A stretch of 40,165 nt of DNA from Chlorogloea sp. CCALA 695 (GCF_003003885.1 NZ_PVWN01000044.1:1-40165), one strand, 5' to 3'; positions 14,464-23,965 are shown, counted from the stretch's first letter. A program made the numbers and translations. Notes: generated by a model from the letters alone, not told the origin.

Positions 14464-15125
14464 AAAAGCTTTTAATGTTATGCAGTTTGTTTTTACCTTG
14501 GTTTCTAAGACGTTTAATCCTAAAGTTGTTTTTCGGTTATCAGATCGATCCAACTAGTAGAATTGGTTTTGCTTGGGTATTTCCAAAGAAATTAATTATG
14601 GATGCTCACACAAATATCGGGAATTTGACTGTATGTAAAAATATTGATCTGCTTCATCTCCAACAGTATGCTTCAATCGGCAGAGGTAATTGGATTACAG
14701 GCTTTCCTGCTCAACCTTCAGAGCATTTTAGCCATCAAAAAGAGCGAGTTCCTCAATTAATTTTAGGCGAACACTCCGCTATAACCAATCGTCATTTAAT
14801 TGATTGTACGGCTTCAGTAACCATAGGTAAATTTTCAACTTTTGCTGGATTTCAATCACAAATTTTGTCCCACAGCATAGATCTAGAATTGTGCAGACAA
14901 TCATCGGCTCCAATAGCAATTGGTGACTATTGTTTTATTGGTACAAACTGCGTACTTTTGGGAGATAGTTCGTTACCAAATTATTCCGTACTTGGGGCAA
15001 AATCTCTTTTAAATAAGAAGTATACTGATACTCACTATCTTTATGCAGGTATACCTGCCTTACCTGTCAAAAAATTATCTCCAGAGCTTTTATACTTTTC
15101 TCGTCTTACAGGCTTTGTAAATTAG
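14460..15125 (+). CDS. Left-handed beta-helix (hexapeptide) acyltransferase
   Basis: Overlaps the preceding gene by 4 nt (ATGA). Hexapeptide-repeat character begins about residue 45 (NIGNLTVCKNIDLLHL, ASIGRGNWITG) and becomes clear in APIAIGDYCFIGTNCVLLGD (about 150), followed by SSLPNYSVLGAKSLLNKKY and the end motif YLYAGIPALPVKKL seen in maltose O-acetyltransferase/CysE relatives. The first 25 residues are hydrophobic (LMLCSLFLPWFLRRLILKLF), suggesting membrane association. It likely O-acetylates a sugar of the repeat unit from acetyl-CoA. Confidence 0.78.
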   Translation: MKKLLMLCSLFLPWFLRRLILKLFFGYQIDPTSRIGFAWVFPKKLIMDAHTNIGNLTVCKNIDLLHLQQYASIGRGNWITGFPAQPSEHFSHQKERVPQLILGEHSAITNRHLIDCTASVTIGKFSTFAGFQSQILSHSIDLELCRQSSAPIAIGDYCFIGTNCVLLGDSSLPNYSVLGAKSLLNKKYTDTHYLYAGIPALPVKKLSPELLYFSRLTGFVN

Positions 15126-15138
15126 GGCTTGCCTAAAC

Positions 15139-16311
15139 ATGAAAATTCTTCATCTTATCTCATCAGTTAATCCCAGTGCTGGCGGGACAACGGAGGGGAT
15201 TAGACAATTAGGACAGGTACATCTGAATCAGGGGCATATTGTTGAAGTCGCTTGTCTAGATGCGCCAGATGCACCTTGGTTAGAAACTTTTCCATTAAAG
15301 ACCTATGCTTTAGGGCCAGGTATATCTGGCTATAAATACTCAAAGTATTTTAGTCCTTGGCTGCACCAGAACGCAGCTAACTATGATGTTTTGATTGCCA
15401 ATGGTATATGGCAATACTCTAGTTTTGGTATTTGGCTAGCTTTACATTCTCTCCGCAAGCAGGGTTCTTATACTCCTCCTTATTTTGTTTTCACGCATGG
15501 AATGCTCGATCCCTGGTTCAAGCGTACTTATCCGCTTAAACATCTAAAAAAATGGCTTTACTGGCCTTGGGCAGAATATAGAGTATTACGAGATGCCCAA
15601 GCTGTGCTTTTCACCTGCGAGGAAGAACGGATTTTAGCTCGTCAGTCATTTTGGTTATATAAGTGTAATGAAATTGTTGTAAATTACGGTACGGCTGCAC
15701 CTCTGGGAGACCCAGTAAGGCAACGTCAAATTTTTTTAGACCATTTTCCAGAACTGAGAGATAAACGCTTGTTTTTGTTTCTCAGCCGGATTCATGAAAA
15801 AAAAGGTTGCGATTTGCTGATTGAAGCCTTTGCAAAAGTAATCGGCTCTAACAATGCTTTACGCTTAGTAATGGCTGGCCCCAATCAAACGGGTTGGCAA
15901 CCACAATTGCAAGAGCAAGCAGAAAAACTAGGTATTGCTGAACAGATTACTTGGACAGGGATGTTATCAGGGGATCTGAAGTGGGGGGCGTTTCAGGCTG
16001 CTGAAGTCATGGTGCTACCATCCCACCAAGAAAATTTTGGCATTGTCGTTGCAGAAGCAATGGCTTGTGGAGTTCCAGTATTAATTTCTAACAAAGTCAA
16101 CATTTGGCGTGAAGTAGCCGAAGATGGCGCAGGTATAGTAGCAAATGACGATTTAAACGGTACTACTCAGTTGCTACAAAAGTGGTTAGCAATGCCACAA
16201 GCTGAGAAGCAAATTATGCAGCAAAAGGCTAAAGAATGCTTCATAAAACGTTTTGAAATCCACAAGACAGCAAAAAGTTTGCTTGATATAATTTACTTAT
16301 ATAAACATTAA
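15139..16311 (+). CDS. GT4-family glycosyltransferase
   Basis: The N-terminus MKILHLISSVNPSAGGTTEG (AGGTTEG loop) and FVFTHGMLDPWFKRTYPLKH (about 114) define a GT4 subfamily common in cyanobacterial and proteobacterial exopolysaccharide clusters. The donor domain has FLFLSRIHEKKGCDLLIEAF (about 211), WTGMLSGDLKWGAFQAAEVM (about 274) and ENFGIVVAEAMACGVPVL (E-x7-E, about 298-315). It follows the acyltransferase by 13 nt in the same operon. Donor and acceptor are unknown. Confidence 0.88.
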   Translation: MKILHLISSVNPSAGGTTEGIRQLGQVHLNQGHIVEVACLDAPDAPWLETFPLKTYALGPGISGYKYSKYFSPWLHQNAANYDVLIANGIWQYSSFGIWLALHSLRKQGSYTPPYFVFTHGMLDPWFKRTYPLKHLKKWLYWPWAEYRVLRDAQAVLFTCEEERILARQSFWLYKCNEIVVNYGTAAPLGDPVRQRQIFLDHFPELRDKRLFLFLSRIHEKKGCDLLIEAFAKVIGSNNALRLVMAGPNQTGWQPQLQEQAEKLGIAEQITWTGMLSGDLKWGAFQAAEVMVLPSHQENFGIVVAEAMACGVPVLISNKVNIWREVAEDGAGIVANDDLNGTTQLLQKWLAMPQAEKQIMQQKAKECFIKRFEIHKTAKSLLDIIYLYKH

Positions 16312-16322
16312 GGAAACAATAA

Positions 16323-17384
16323 ATGAAAGTATGTGTTGTCAACCCAAACTACTACCGTAGTAGTGGTGTAACAATTGCCATACGCAGAATTTTTGAAGAA
16401 GTTTCAAAATTAGGCGTAGAACAACATTTTATCAATTGTTGCTATGGAAATGAAGAAGAAGATAAAGACTGGATTCCACAGGAACGATATTGTGAATTTA
16501 AACTGATGTCATTTAATCCTATAAAGTTAATTCGTGAAATTTTGCTTTTTATAAAATGGCTTAAAAAAAATGATATTCATGTTATTCATGTACATCATAG
16601 GCGTTTAGCGTCTATATTATTTCCTCTTCAATTAGCAAGAGTCTCTACAGTTATTTATACAGGTCAGTTAACTTATCAATTTACCCTCTGCTTTTGGCTA
16701 GCATCTCCTAAATTCATCGCTGCTATCAGTCAGTCTGTAATGAAAAACGTTCAGGCAACTACTCGTGCCAAATATATTGAATTGATTGGCAATCCTAGTG
16801 AATTTCCAATTCAATGTCCCAAGATTGAGATAAATCAAGTTAAAAATCGCGCTATTTGCATAGCGAGGTTAGAACCTGTAAAGGGACACGAATATTTAAT
16901 TGATGCTTGGAGAATACTTAAAAATCGAGGTTTTGAATACGAACTTATTTTAGTAGGTGAAGGTTCACTACGGCAACAATTAGAACAAAAGGCTGTTGCT
17001 CTAGACTTATCAAATAATATACATTTTAGAGGATATAAAAAAAACGTAACGAAGGAAATGGAAAGCTGTTTGTTTGCAATTCTTGTTAGTGAAATAGAAG
17101 GTCAAGGAATAGTAACATTAGAAGCAGCGGCATGTGGACGTGCGAGTCTTTTAACTAATGTTGATGGTTCTCGTGATTGCCTACCACCACAGAGATATCT
17201 ACCTAATGGTCTTTCTTATGGAGATTCTACTGCTCTGGCAGATGCATTAGAGCTTTGGTTTGCAAATCCGATAAAAGTTGCCACCGAGGGTAGGGTTTTT
17301 TTTGACTTTCATAAAGCATTAAATTCAAAACAAATTATTGCAAATAAATATTATCTTTTTTATAAAAAACTCTGTATAAAATGA
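16323..17384 (+). CDS. GT4-family glycosyltransferase
   Basis: Eleven nt after the previous gene. The acceptor domain starts MKVCVVNPNYYRSSGVTIAI and has IHVIHVHHRRLASILFPLQL (about 91). The donor domain reads ICIARLEPVKGHEYLIDAWR (about 178), YELILVGEGSLRQQLEQKA (about 206) and EIEGQGIVTLEAAACGRASL (E-x7-E, about 257-276). The family, and hence retention of configuration, is clear; the sugar is not. It is noticeably AT-rich with long A-runs near the start, but I see no break. Confidence 0.87.
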   Translation: MKVCVVNPNYYRSSGVTIAIRRIFEEVSKLGVEQHFINCCYGNEEEDKDWIPQERYCEFKLMSFNPIKLIREILLFIKWLKKNDIHVIHVHHRRLASILFPLQLARVSTVIYTGQLTYQFTLCFWLASPKFIAAISQSVMKNVQATTRAKYIELIGNPSEFPIQCPKIEINQVKNRAICIARLEPVKGHEYLIDAWRILKNRGFEYELILVGEGSLRQQLEQKAVALDLSNNIHFRGYKKNVTKEMESCLFAILVSEIEGQGIVTLEAAACGRASLLTNVDGSRDCLPPQRYLPNGLSYGDSTALADALELWFANPIKVATEGRVFFDFHKALNSKQIIANKYYLFYKKLCIK

Positions 17385-17432
17385 ATTTTGTTATAACTAA
17401 ATATATTTAAAAAGTTAGCAGTTTAAATAGTA

Positions 17433-17996
17433 ATGAAAAATTTATCTCTCGATCTCCGAAAAGGCAATACAAAATGGTCATTGAAGCTCAAGCTCCTCCG
17501 AGGTAGTTGGAATATTTGTTGGCTATTACTATTTCGCCCAACCCCTAAGCGGCTGGGGAACAGTTGGAGACAGTGGTTACTGCGTCGCTTTGGTACAGTA
17601 ATTCGAGGTGAAGCACTTGTGCTCCCAAGTTGTAGAATTACTCAGCCATGGAAACTTGAATTAGGAGATGGAGTAGCAATAGGAGAAAAGGTTGAGATTT
17701 ATAATTACGCTTTGGTATCAATAGGTGCAATGAGTGTGGTGTCGCAATATAGTTACTTATGCACTGGAACGCATGATTACACGCATCCTCATATGCCACT
17801 GATATCAAAACCTATTAATATTGGTTCAGAATGCTGGATTGCAGCAGATGTATTTATTGCTCCAGGGATCAATATTGGAGATGGTTCAGTAGTTGGTGCT
17901 AGATCAGTGGTTACGAAAGATATGCCAGCCTGGACAGTTTGTGCTGGTAATCCGTGTAAATCAATAAAACCTAGGATAATTAGAAATACAAGCTAA
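17433..17996 (+). CDS. WcaF-like hexapeptide acetyltransferase
   Basis: A 187-aa acetyltransferase of the colanic acid WcaF type. An N-terminal helix-rich part (RGSWNICWLLLFRPTPKRLG) precedes the left-handed beta-helix: PWKLELGDGVAIGEKVEIYN (about 70), ALVSIGAMSVVSQYSYLC (about 90), the catalytic-His region TGTHDYTHPHMPL (about 112), INIGSECWIAADVFIAPGIN (about 129), GDGSVVGARSVVTKDMPAWT, and the AGNPCK end motif. It would O-acetylate a sugar of the exopolysaccharide from acetyl-CoA. It lies 48 nt behind the GT4 gene and continues the operon. Confidence 0.85.
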   Translation: MKNLSLDLRKGNTKWSLKLKLLRGSWNICWLLLFRPTPKRLGNSWRQWLLRRFGTVIRGEALVLPSCRITQPWKLELGDGVAIGEKVEIYNYALVSIGAMSVVSQYSYLCTGTHDYTHPHMPLISKPINIGSECWIAADVFIAPGINIGDGSVVGARSVVTKDMPAWTVCAGNPCKSIKPRIIRNTS

Positions 17997-18019
17997 AAAG
18001 TAACCTGAAAAACATTGTG

Positions 18020-18664
18020 ATGAACTGGGCAAAATGGATAAGTAAAAAACTTAAATATGGATTAATAATTGGTTCGGTTTTTTTGATAGCTTTGGTTTGG
18101 CTGCCCTGGTGGGAAGCATCCCAACAAATTCCTTCTTCGATTGTTGTGTTGGGAGGTGGTATTCGCCGAGAAATATTAGCAGCTCAATTGGCTCAATCTT
18201 ATCCAAATCTGCCCATTATTGTTTCTTCTGGTTCATCTTTACCCTGCCTTTATCGAGTTTTCGTAGAAGAAAATAAAGTAGATTGGAGGAGACTTAAAGT
18301 TGATTTTAGAGCTACGGACACTTTGACTAACTTCACTGCACTTGTACCCTACCTACAATCCAATCAAACTCGTAAAGTATTTATGGTTACTTCAAAAGGT
18401 AATTTGCCACGAGCCTTCGTTCTAGCTTGGCTTATTTGGGGTAGTCGCGGTATCGCTATGGAGCCAGTGCTAGTTGGAGGTGTAGGTAATCATGAATCTT
18501 GGCTAAAAACTTTTGCAGACACCGCTCGGGCTATAGTGTGGGTTGTACTAGGCGAGAAAACTGTTGCCAACTTATATAATTCTGATGTGGAGGTAAAATA
18601 CCAAACAAGCCTCCGCCAATCAGAATGCGAAATTGGTTCGGCAATTTTACCCAATAATATTTGA
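18020..18664 (+). CDS. DUF218 / YdcF-SanA-ElyC-like membrane protein
   Basis: Start chosen at ATG 18020; GTG 18017 directly before it is possible. One N-terminal transmembrane segment (LIIGSVFLIALVWLPWW, about 15-32) anchors a DUF218 domain: SIVVLGGGIRREILAAQLAQ (about 40), NLPIIVSSGSS (about 65), the conserved acidic region VDFRATDTLTNFTALV (about 94) and VFMVTSKGNLPRAFVLAWL (about 120). Homologues (SanA, ElyC) affect envelope permeability and undecaprenyl-phosphate-dependent steps, but the reaction is unsettled. Its place inside a polysaccharide operon fits a role with lipid carriers; this is inference. Confidence 0.75.
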   Translation: MNWAKWISKKLKYGLIIGSVFLIALVWLPWWEASQQIPSSIVVLGGGIRREILAAQLAQSYPNLPIIVSSGSSLPCLYRVFVEENKVDWRRLKVDFRATDTLTNFTALVPYLQSNQTRKVFMVTSKGNLPRAFVLAWLIWGSRGIAMEPVLVGGVGNHESWLKTFADTARAIVWVVLGEKTVANLYNSDVEVKYQTSLRQSECEIGSAILPNNI

Positions 18665-18713
18665 AGATGCTTTTAGTAAAGAAATTAATTACATCAAGGC
18701 TTAATAGATTTGT

Positions 18714-19535
18714 ATGAGCATACCTCTATCAATAGTTATTCTTACAAAAAATGAAGAGCAAGATTTGCCTGGTTGTTTAGCATCAATCGACTGGTGTAAC
18801 GATATACACCTTATTGATTCAGGGAGTACAGATAATACTGTTTTTATCGCTAGAGAAGCAAGTGTAGACTGTAAATATAATCCCTTTGAATCGTTTGGAA
18901 AACAGCGAAACTGGGCTCTTGACAACTGCGAGTTCAAATACGATTGGATTCTTTTTTTAGATGCCGATGAACAAGCAACTATTGAATTCCAGAATGCTGT
19001 GAATGTAGCCATCACTAGCACAGATAACTCTATCGCAGGCTTTTACTGCTGTTGGAAAATGATTCTTAATAATGAATGGCTCAAACGAACTGACTCATTT
19101 CCTAAATGGCAATTTCGTTTACTACGTTTTGGTAGAGCTAGATTTACAGACTACGGTCACGGTCAGAAAGAGGACTTAGTAAATGGACGAATAGAATATA
19201 TTAAAGCACCTTACTTGCATTTTGCTTTTAGTAAAGGGTGGACTCATTGGGTAGACCGCCACAATAGATATTCCGATCAAGAAGCGATGGAGCGTTTACA
19301 ACAATCAATCAACTGGAAAGAGATTTTCTCCGTTCACAGTTCAAGTCGTAACAAAGCAATAAAGCCAGTTGTGAGTAAATTACCTGGCTGGCCTCTAATA
19401 CGCTTCTTTGTTACTTATTTTTTAAAACTTGGGTTTTTAGAAGGCTGGCCAGCATTTTTATACTGCGTCAATCTCGCCTACTATGAGTTTTTAATTCAAA
19501 TAAAAATAGATGAGTTGCAGAAACGAAAAATTTGA
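18714..19535 (+). CDS. GT2-family glycosyltransferase (WaaE/KdtX-like)
   Basis: GT-A fold with the family 2 start SIVILTKNEEQDLPGCLASI (residues 7-26), IDSGSTDNT (about 35), FGKQRNWALDN (about 61-71), and the metal-binding WILFLDADEQ (about 79-87). A tail of basic and hydrophobic character (WPLIRFFVTYFLKLGFLEGW, about 223-243) suggests contact with the membrane. The arrangement matches the lipopolysaccharide-core beta-1,4-glucosyltransferase group. Last gene of the operon; 49 nt after DUF218. Confidence 0.85.
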   Translation: MSIPLSIVILTKNEEQDLPGCLASIDWCNDIHLIDSGSTDNTVFIAREASVDCKYNPFESFGKQRNWALDNCEFKYDWILFLDADEQATIEFQNAVNVAITSTDNSIAGFYCCWKMILNNEWLKRTDSFPKWQFRLLRFGRARFTDYGHGQKEDLVNGRIEYIKAPYLHFAFSKGWTHWVDRHNRYSDQEAMERLQQSINWKEIFSVHSSSRNKAIKPVVSKLPGWPLIRFFVTYFLKLGFLEGWPAFLYCVNLAYYEFLIQIKIDELQKRKI

Positions 19536-19556
19536 TAGTGAAGCAGCATTTCTTAA

Positions 19557-19587
19557 AATAGGTTGCAGTAATTATTCTTAACCTATT
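19557..19587. terminator. Hairpin between convergent genes
   Basis: AATAGGTT (19557-19564) pairs perfectly with AACCTATT (19580-19587) across a 15-nt loop, between the end of the plus-strand GT2 gene (19535) and the end of the minus-strand NB-ARC gene, whose stop codon it overlaps. No long T-run follows on either strand, so it is a weak candidate for a bidirectional terminator. Confidence 0.3.
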
Positions 19588-21016
19588 CCTCTCTACCCTG
19601 TAAGAGTTGCATATTATATTCTACTATTTCAGCAATCTCGTCACCCGCCCCGGTCTTTGCCTTGAAAAGCTGCTGTTCATTTATGTAATCTGTAATCATA
19701 GGATGCTGGGTAAAACTGGTTAAGTTTCTCTTAATTACAGAGCGTTGTTGTAAAGACTCCAGAGCTTCTAGCAAATTTCGATAGGGGACTATTGGGACAA
19801 TATACTCTTGTAGTTCCGCTAATGTAAGCTGCTTGCGATCGCTCGCTAATAAACACATTATCTGCTTCTCTAAAGTTGACAGGCGATTAAACTGCCGATC
19901 TAAAACCTCCCATATGTCGCCAAAAACTACTGTGCCTTGCTCTAGGAATCTATTAATATTCCCATCAAATAAATCCTGAATCGTCGTTGCTGATATTTTT
20001 AAAGCTAATGGATTACCAGCGCAATACTCAACAAGTTTTCTAATTTCATCCTCTGTATCAACTAGACCTTTAACTTTAAGGATTTCCTGTGCTGCCTCTA
20101 ACTGCAAGTTACTCAGATAAAGCGATCGCACGGGTAAAGTTTTGCCTTCTTTAGCTTTAAAGCCGACTGGCTTCTCCCGACTGGTCAAGATTACGCAACT
20201 CTGATGATGTTCGTCTCCTAACCGCCGTAGAAGTTGACCATACAACTCATAGCCAGAACGATAGCGTCCAGCTAGTTCATTACTACAAAAGATCGATTCT
20301 ATATTATCTAAAACCAATAGGCAGCGATGTTGGCGTAAAAACTTAATCAAATATGACATTTGATCTTCTAAAGTTTTTGGTATATCTAATTCTTGTCGCT
20401 CAAAGAGGAATAGGATTATATCTGTTAAAAAGTCTTCAATGGGTAAAGCATTGCGGAGCGATCGCCAAAACACATATTCAAACTCATCTTGAAGCTGTTC
20501 TGCAATGCTCATAGCTAGAGTAGTTTTGCCTATTCCGACCATGCCCAATAATGCTATTAAACGGCAGCGATCGTGGATAATCCATTGCTTTAAAGTGGTA
20601 AGTTCTACTGCGCGTCCATAGAAACTAGACACATCGACAGCATCTCCCCAATCTTGACGTTGATTATCTTGATTCCTTTGTACCGTTAACAGGTTAGGCA
20701 CAATTTTTTGAGCCCTTTGCCATTCATCTATGGAGGTACTACTTGTTTGTTCAGCCTTACACATCATAATGTCGTGTTGCTTTAAAACTAAGTGGAGTTT
20801 ATTTTTGTTAATCTTATTCCCAAATTTATTTGAGAGTAAATTCCATAGCTTATAACCAACATCTCTTATATAACCAACTTCATAACCATAGCTTGTGGCA
20901 ATCTCCTGGTAAGACCGTCGTTCCCAACATTCCCGAAACACTATGTCCTGAATTTTATTTAGGCTTTCTTTGTCCAGCACCCTTTGGATAACTTCTAATG
21001 CTTCTTCAGCAGTCAC
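19583..21016 (-). CDS. Stand-alone NB-ARC (STAND) ATPase with VMAP-type N-terminal domain
   Basis: Residues 1-80 (MTAEEALEVIQRVLDKESLN, SYQEIATSYGYEVGYIRDVG) match the helix-turn-helix-like N-terminal domain found in cyanobacterial vWA-MoxR-associated NB-ARC proteins. From about 130 follows NB-ARC: SFYGRAVELTTLKQW, Walker A GMVGIGKTT (158-166, K164), RSLRNALP (186-192), Walker B CLLVLDNIE (232-240), ILTSRE (276-281) and GNPLALK (334-340), then a winged-helix domain to about 450. Relatives usually carry long C-terminal WD40 or TPR sensor arrays; this one stops at 477 aa. It is the only intact minus-strand gene in the polysaccharide region and is convergent with the operon. It could be a regulator, part of a defence module, or a truncated protein. 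Confidence 0.8.
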   Translation of the reverse strand: MTAEEALEVIQRVLDKESLNKIQDIVFRECWERRSYQEIATSYGYEVGYIRDVGYKLWNLLSNKFGNKINKNKLHLVLKQHDIMMCKAEQTSSTSIDEWQRAQKIVPNLLTVQRNQDNQRQDWGDAVDVSSFYGRAVELTTLKQWIIHDRCRLIALLGMVGIGKTTLAMSIAEQLQDEFEYVFWRSLRNALPIEDFLTDIILFLFERQELDIPKTLEDQMSYLIKFLRQHRCLLVLDNIESIFCSNELAGRYRSGYELYGQLLRRLGDEHHQSCVILTSREKPVGFKAKEGKTLPVRSLYLSNLQLEAAQEILKVKGLVDTEDEIRKLVEYCAGNPLALKISATTIQDLFDGNINRFLEQGTVVFGDIWEVLDRQFNRLSTLEKQIMCLLASDRKQLTLAELQEYIVPIVPYRNLLEALESLQQRSVIKRNLTSFTQHPMITDYINEQQLFKAKTGAGDEIAEIVEYNMQLLQGREE

Positions 21017-21408
21017 TATTAGCCCACGCTCCTTTATATAATTAAACTTATCTTGAAATATGATAACTTCTAGGTGCTGTGTTAAAGAGCAGAGTTTTTG
21101 ATAATTTTTTCTATATTAAATGCAAACAGATTCTGAAACTTTAGGGGGAACTGTAGAATTTCTATCTCCGAAAATCCTTAATTAAGCTAACTTTTTATAG
21201 GCAATAGTTAACCCAAGCTGTTATACAGGTTATACTTAAAATGAAGTTATCAATAATACAAGACTAAGCAAATGTTAATCATACTTTTTGATTGGAATTA
21301 GGTATCAGTTAGATAAGTTGCTCTAGTGTGACTTGAGATATACTTAGATCATATTATAGCAGTTATTACAAATGTGAAAAGGTATTAAAACATACGCAAG
21401 GGGCATTG
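21017..21408. other. Intergenic region between divergent transcription units
   Basis: Upstream of both the NB-ARC gene (minus) and the small ORF/wzc unit (plus). It is AT-rich with several TATAAT-like words (for example around 21350) but no -35/-10 pair that I can fix with confidence, and no palindrome of note. No RNA gene is recognised. Confidence 0.3.
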
Positions 21409-21606
21409 ATGCTAATATCTAACATTTACCTGAATCTGCTCTGCATTAGTTCGCAGGGTGAATTAGATTATATGCTCCTGCTCTCAAGATATGTAGATTT
21501 TCTAGGATGGGCATTTTCTTTAGCAGTATTTAATACAAATAAAGATATGGAGTCAGAGGAGCCTATAAACTGCGAAGCTCAGTTCATGGCAAGCTCATAT
21601 CAATAA
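21409..21606 (+). CDS. Small hypothetical protein
   Basis: A 65-aa frame from ATG 21409 has a good-looking ribosome site (AAGGGG 21394-21399). The product has a hydrophobic N-terminal half (LISNIYLNLLCISS, then LLLSRYVDFLGWAFSLAVF) and an acidic tail (NTNKDMESEEPINCE). It matches no family I recognise. It could be a small membrane peptide in the leader of wzc or just a chance frame; the only support is the ribosome site and hydrophobicity. Confidence 0.25.
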   Translation: MLISNIYLNLLCISSQGELDYMLLLSRYVDFLGWAFSLAVFNTNKDMESEEPINCEAQFMASSYQ

Positions 21607-21787
21607 TTATTGCAATGAAATGGTAGAATATATTAGCAATAAAGTAATACATTTTTACATTTAAGTTAAGACGCAAGCGATTAAAGTTAGACAGAACGGC
21701 TTTGCAACATAACTAGCATTCGTTCGTAGTACAATCTATTATAATTCAAACCAAATTAATTGACTATTTATATTTAGTAAAGACTTT
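21607..21787. promoter_or_regulatory. Leader region of wzc
   Basis: AT-rich leader with a perfect TATAAT word at about 21739-21744 (context CTATTATAATTC), 40-50 nt before the gene; no good -35 box lies 16-18 nt upstream, so the call is weak. At 21699-21711 the minus strand reads GTTATGTTGCAAA, close to the GTTGTGTTGCAAA near the right end of the window (39964-39976). Confidence 0.3.
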
Positions 21788-23965
21788 ATGGAAGCACCAG
21801 AAAACATACAATTTTATAATTATTGGTGTATTTTTAAACGGCATTGGTTGCCTGCTTTAGCTATTTTTAGCACTATCACTGGGGGGTCATATTTATATAC
21901 ATCTGCAAAAACACCAATTTACAGCGCTCAAGGGCAGATTCTTTTCAAGCAGGACAAAACATCTTCTTTAATCGGGTTAGATTCAGATGCACAAGCAATG
22001 GACTCCCAAAGTAATAGTTCCCTAAATACAGAATCCAGGCTTATTCTTTCTGAGAATATTTTGCGAAAGATTTTGGATATAGTAAATGAAAATAGTTCTC
22101 AAAAAACACCTTTAAGCGTTGGAGATTTACAGGCAGGATTGGAGGTGATCAACATAGAAGGAACAGATATTCTTCAGGTTACTTACAAAAGCAATAATCC
22201 TGAAATAGCTAGTTTAGTAGTTAACCAATTAATGAATGTTTATGTAAATAGGAATTTACTAGGTAATCGAGCGGCAGCAATTTCAGCAGGTAATTTTATC
22301 ACTAGCCAACTACCCAAAGTTAAAGCAAATGTTTATAATGCCGATGCGGCTATACGCAAATTCAAAGAAAAATATAAGCTTACCGATTTGGCTCAGACAC
22401 AAAGGTCAGTCGCAGAAAATATAGAAAGAATAGGCTCGCAAGTTGATAGTATTGAAGCTCAACTTTCCGATTTAAATTCTCGCTCTAAAGGGATACAGCA
22501 GAAATTGGGGATGAGTCCCCAGGAAGCTATAGTTACAGCATCGGTAAGCCAATCTTCTGCAGTACAAGGAGTAATTAAAGAACTTCAAGAAGTACAACGC
22601 AAATTAGCGAATGCGCGATCGCTTTACAAAGATGACCACCCAATTATTGTTCAATTTAAAGAGAAAGAAGCTCAGTTAAATATATTGCTAAACTCTGAGA
22701 CTACCCGGATTTTACAAGGTCAGAAGATAAGTTCTTATAGCAATTTGCAAGTCGGAAGCATTCAACAGGATCTAATTACTACCTTGACCAAATTAGAGAT
22801 AGACCGTTTAGGGTTAATCACCCAGAAGACTACTCTGTTGAAGCAGCAAGCTTTCTATCAAAAAAAGGCAGCTACCTTACCTGAGTTGCAACAACAACAA
22901 GGAGAGCTAGAACGGCAACTTTTAGCATCTCAATCTACTTATGAAACACTTTTAAAAAGCCTTCAAGAAATTAAGGTTAAAGAAAATCGGACAGTAGGAA
23001 ACGTTCAAATTGTTGAATATGCTGAGATTCCAGTAGTAGCAACTAACGCTAGTAATAAGTCATCAATGATTGCCGCAAGCCTAGCAGGAATTTTAGTTGC
23101 TGGAGCCGTTGTGTATTTTTTAGAACTGACCGATAAAAAAATTAAAACGGTTAAAGAAGCTCGTGAACTTTTTGATTATCGATTACTTGGAACAATCCCA
23201 ATTTTTAATAAAATAGCAGAAATTGGGAGCGGAGCGGTTCCTGTTATTGAAGACCCACGTGCATTTATTAGTGAAAGTTATCGGATGCTTCAGTTTAACT
23301 TAGAGGTTGCATCAAGTAAAGCCTTAAAAGTTATTGCGATTACAAGTTCTGTACCTAATGAGGGTAAATCAACTACTTGTGCCAATTTAGCGGCGGTAAT
23401 GGCTCAGTTAGAGCACAAAGTCTTAATCATTGATGCCGACTTCCGCCATCCTTCACAACATCTTATTTGGCAAATTTCTAATGAAGAAGGTTTGATGAAT
23501 GTTATTGCCGAAAAAGTTAGTTTTAGCGATCGTGTTATCCAAACAGTTAGGAAAAATTTAGATGTTATCACTACTGGGGAGTCTGATCATAACCAAAATA
23601 TTTTACTTGACTCTAGGAAAATGGGAGCTTTTATTAACCAATGCCCAAAACAATATGATTATGTAATTATTGACACTCCTCCTTTAGCAATCTCTGCCGA
23701 TGCAAATATTTTAGGCAAGTTTGCTGACGGAGTGATACTTGTAACAAGACCTGGTGTAGCAGATACTATCAGTTCTAAAGTTGTCAAAGAACGGTTAGAT
23801 CAGTCAGGTCAAAATATTTTGGGCATTGTTATTAATGGTGTTTTCGCTGATAACAAATTTTACCGCTACTATCACGCGGAAAGTGAGTATGAAGTATCAG
23901 GTTCTAAGAAACACAATAATATAAAAAAACTGCTAGGCAAGTTGAAGTTTTTTAATCGCTCATAA
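21788..23965 (+). CDS. wzc: Wzc-type polysaccharide co-polymerase with BY-kinase domain
   Basis: The 725-aa layout is complete. First membrane segment at about 19-38 (LPALAIFSTITGGSYLYTSA) inside the Wzz domain, coiled-coil periplasmic part about 175-410, GNVR-like region, and second membrane segment about 424-444 (MIAASLAGILVAGAVVYFLE). The cytoplasmic tyrosine kinase has Walker A SSVPNEGKSTTCANLA (about 519-535), Walker A' VLIIDADFRHPSQH (about 544-557), Walker B YVIIDTPPLA (about 624-633), and a Tyr cluster YRYYHAESEYE (about 691-702) as autophosphorylation tail. It controls chain length and export of Wzy-made polymers with an outer-membrane Wza. In cyanobacteria kinase and co-polymerase are typically fused, as here. 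Confidence 0.92.
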   Translation: MEAPENIQFYNYWCIFKRHWLPALAIFSTITGGSYLYTSAKTPIYSAQGQILFKQDKTSSLIGLDSDAQAMDSQSNSSLNTESRLILSENILRKILDIVNENSSQKTPLSVGDLQAGLEVINIEGTDILQVTYKSNNPEIASLVVNQLMNVYVNRNLLGNRAAAISAGNFITSQLPKVKANVYNADAAIRKFKEKYKLTDLAQTQRSVAENIERIGSQVDSIEAQLSDLNSRSKGIQQKLGMSPQEAIVTASVSQSSAVQGVIKELQEVQRKLANARSLYKDDHPIIVQFKEKEAQLNILLNSETTRILQGQKISSYSNLQVGSIQQDLITTLTKLEIDRLGLITQKTTLLKQQAFYQKKAATLPELQQQQGELERQLLASQSTYETLLKSLQEIKVKENRTVGNVQIVEYAEIPVVATNASNKSSMIAASLAGILVAGAVVYFLELTDKKIKTVKEARELFDYRLLGTIPIFNKIAEIGSGAVPVIEDPRAFISESYRMLQFNLEVASSKALKVIAITSSVPNEGKSTTCANLAAVMAQLEHKVLIIDADFRHPSQHLIWQISNEEGLMNVIAEKVSFSDRVIQTVRKNLDVITTGESDHNQNILLDSRKMGAFINQCPKQYDYVIIDTPPLAISADANILGKFADGVILVTRPGVADTISSKVVKERLDQSGQNILGIVINGVFADNKFYRYYHAESEYEVSGSKKHNNIKKLLGKLKFFNRS

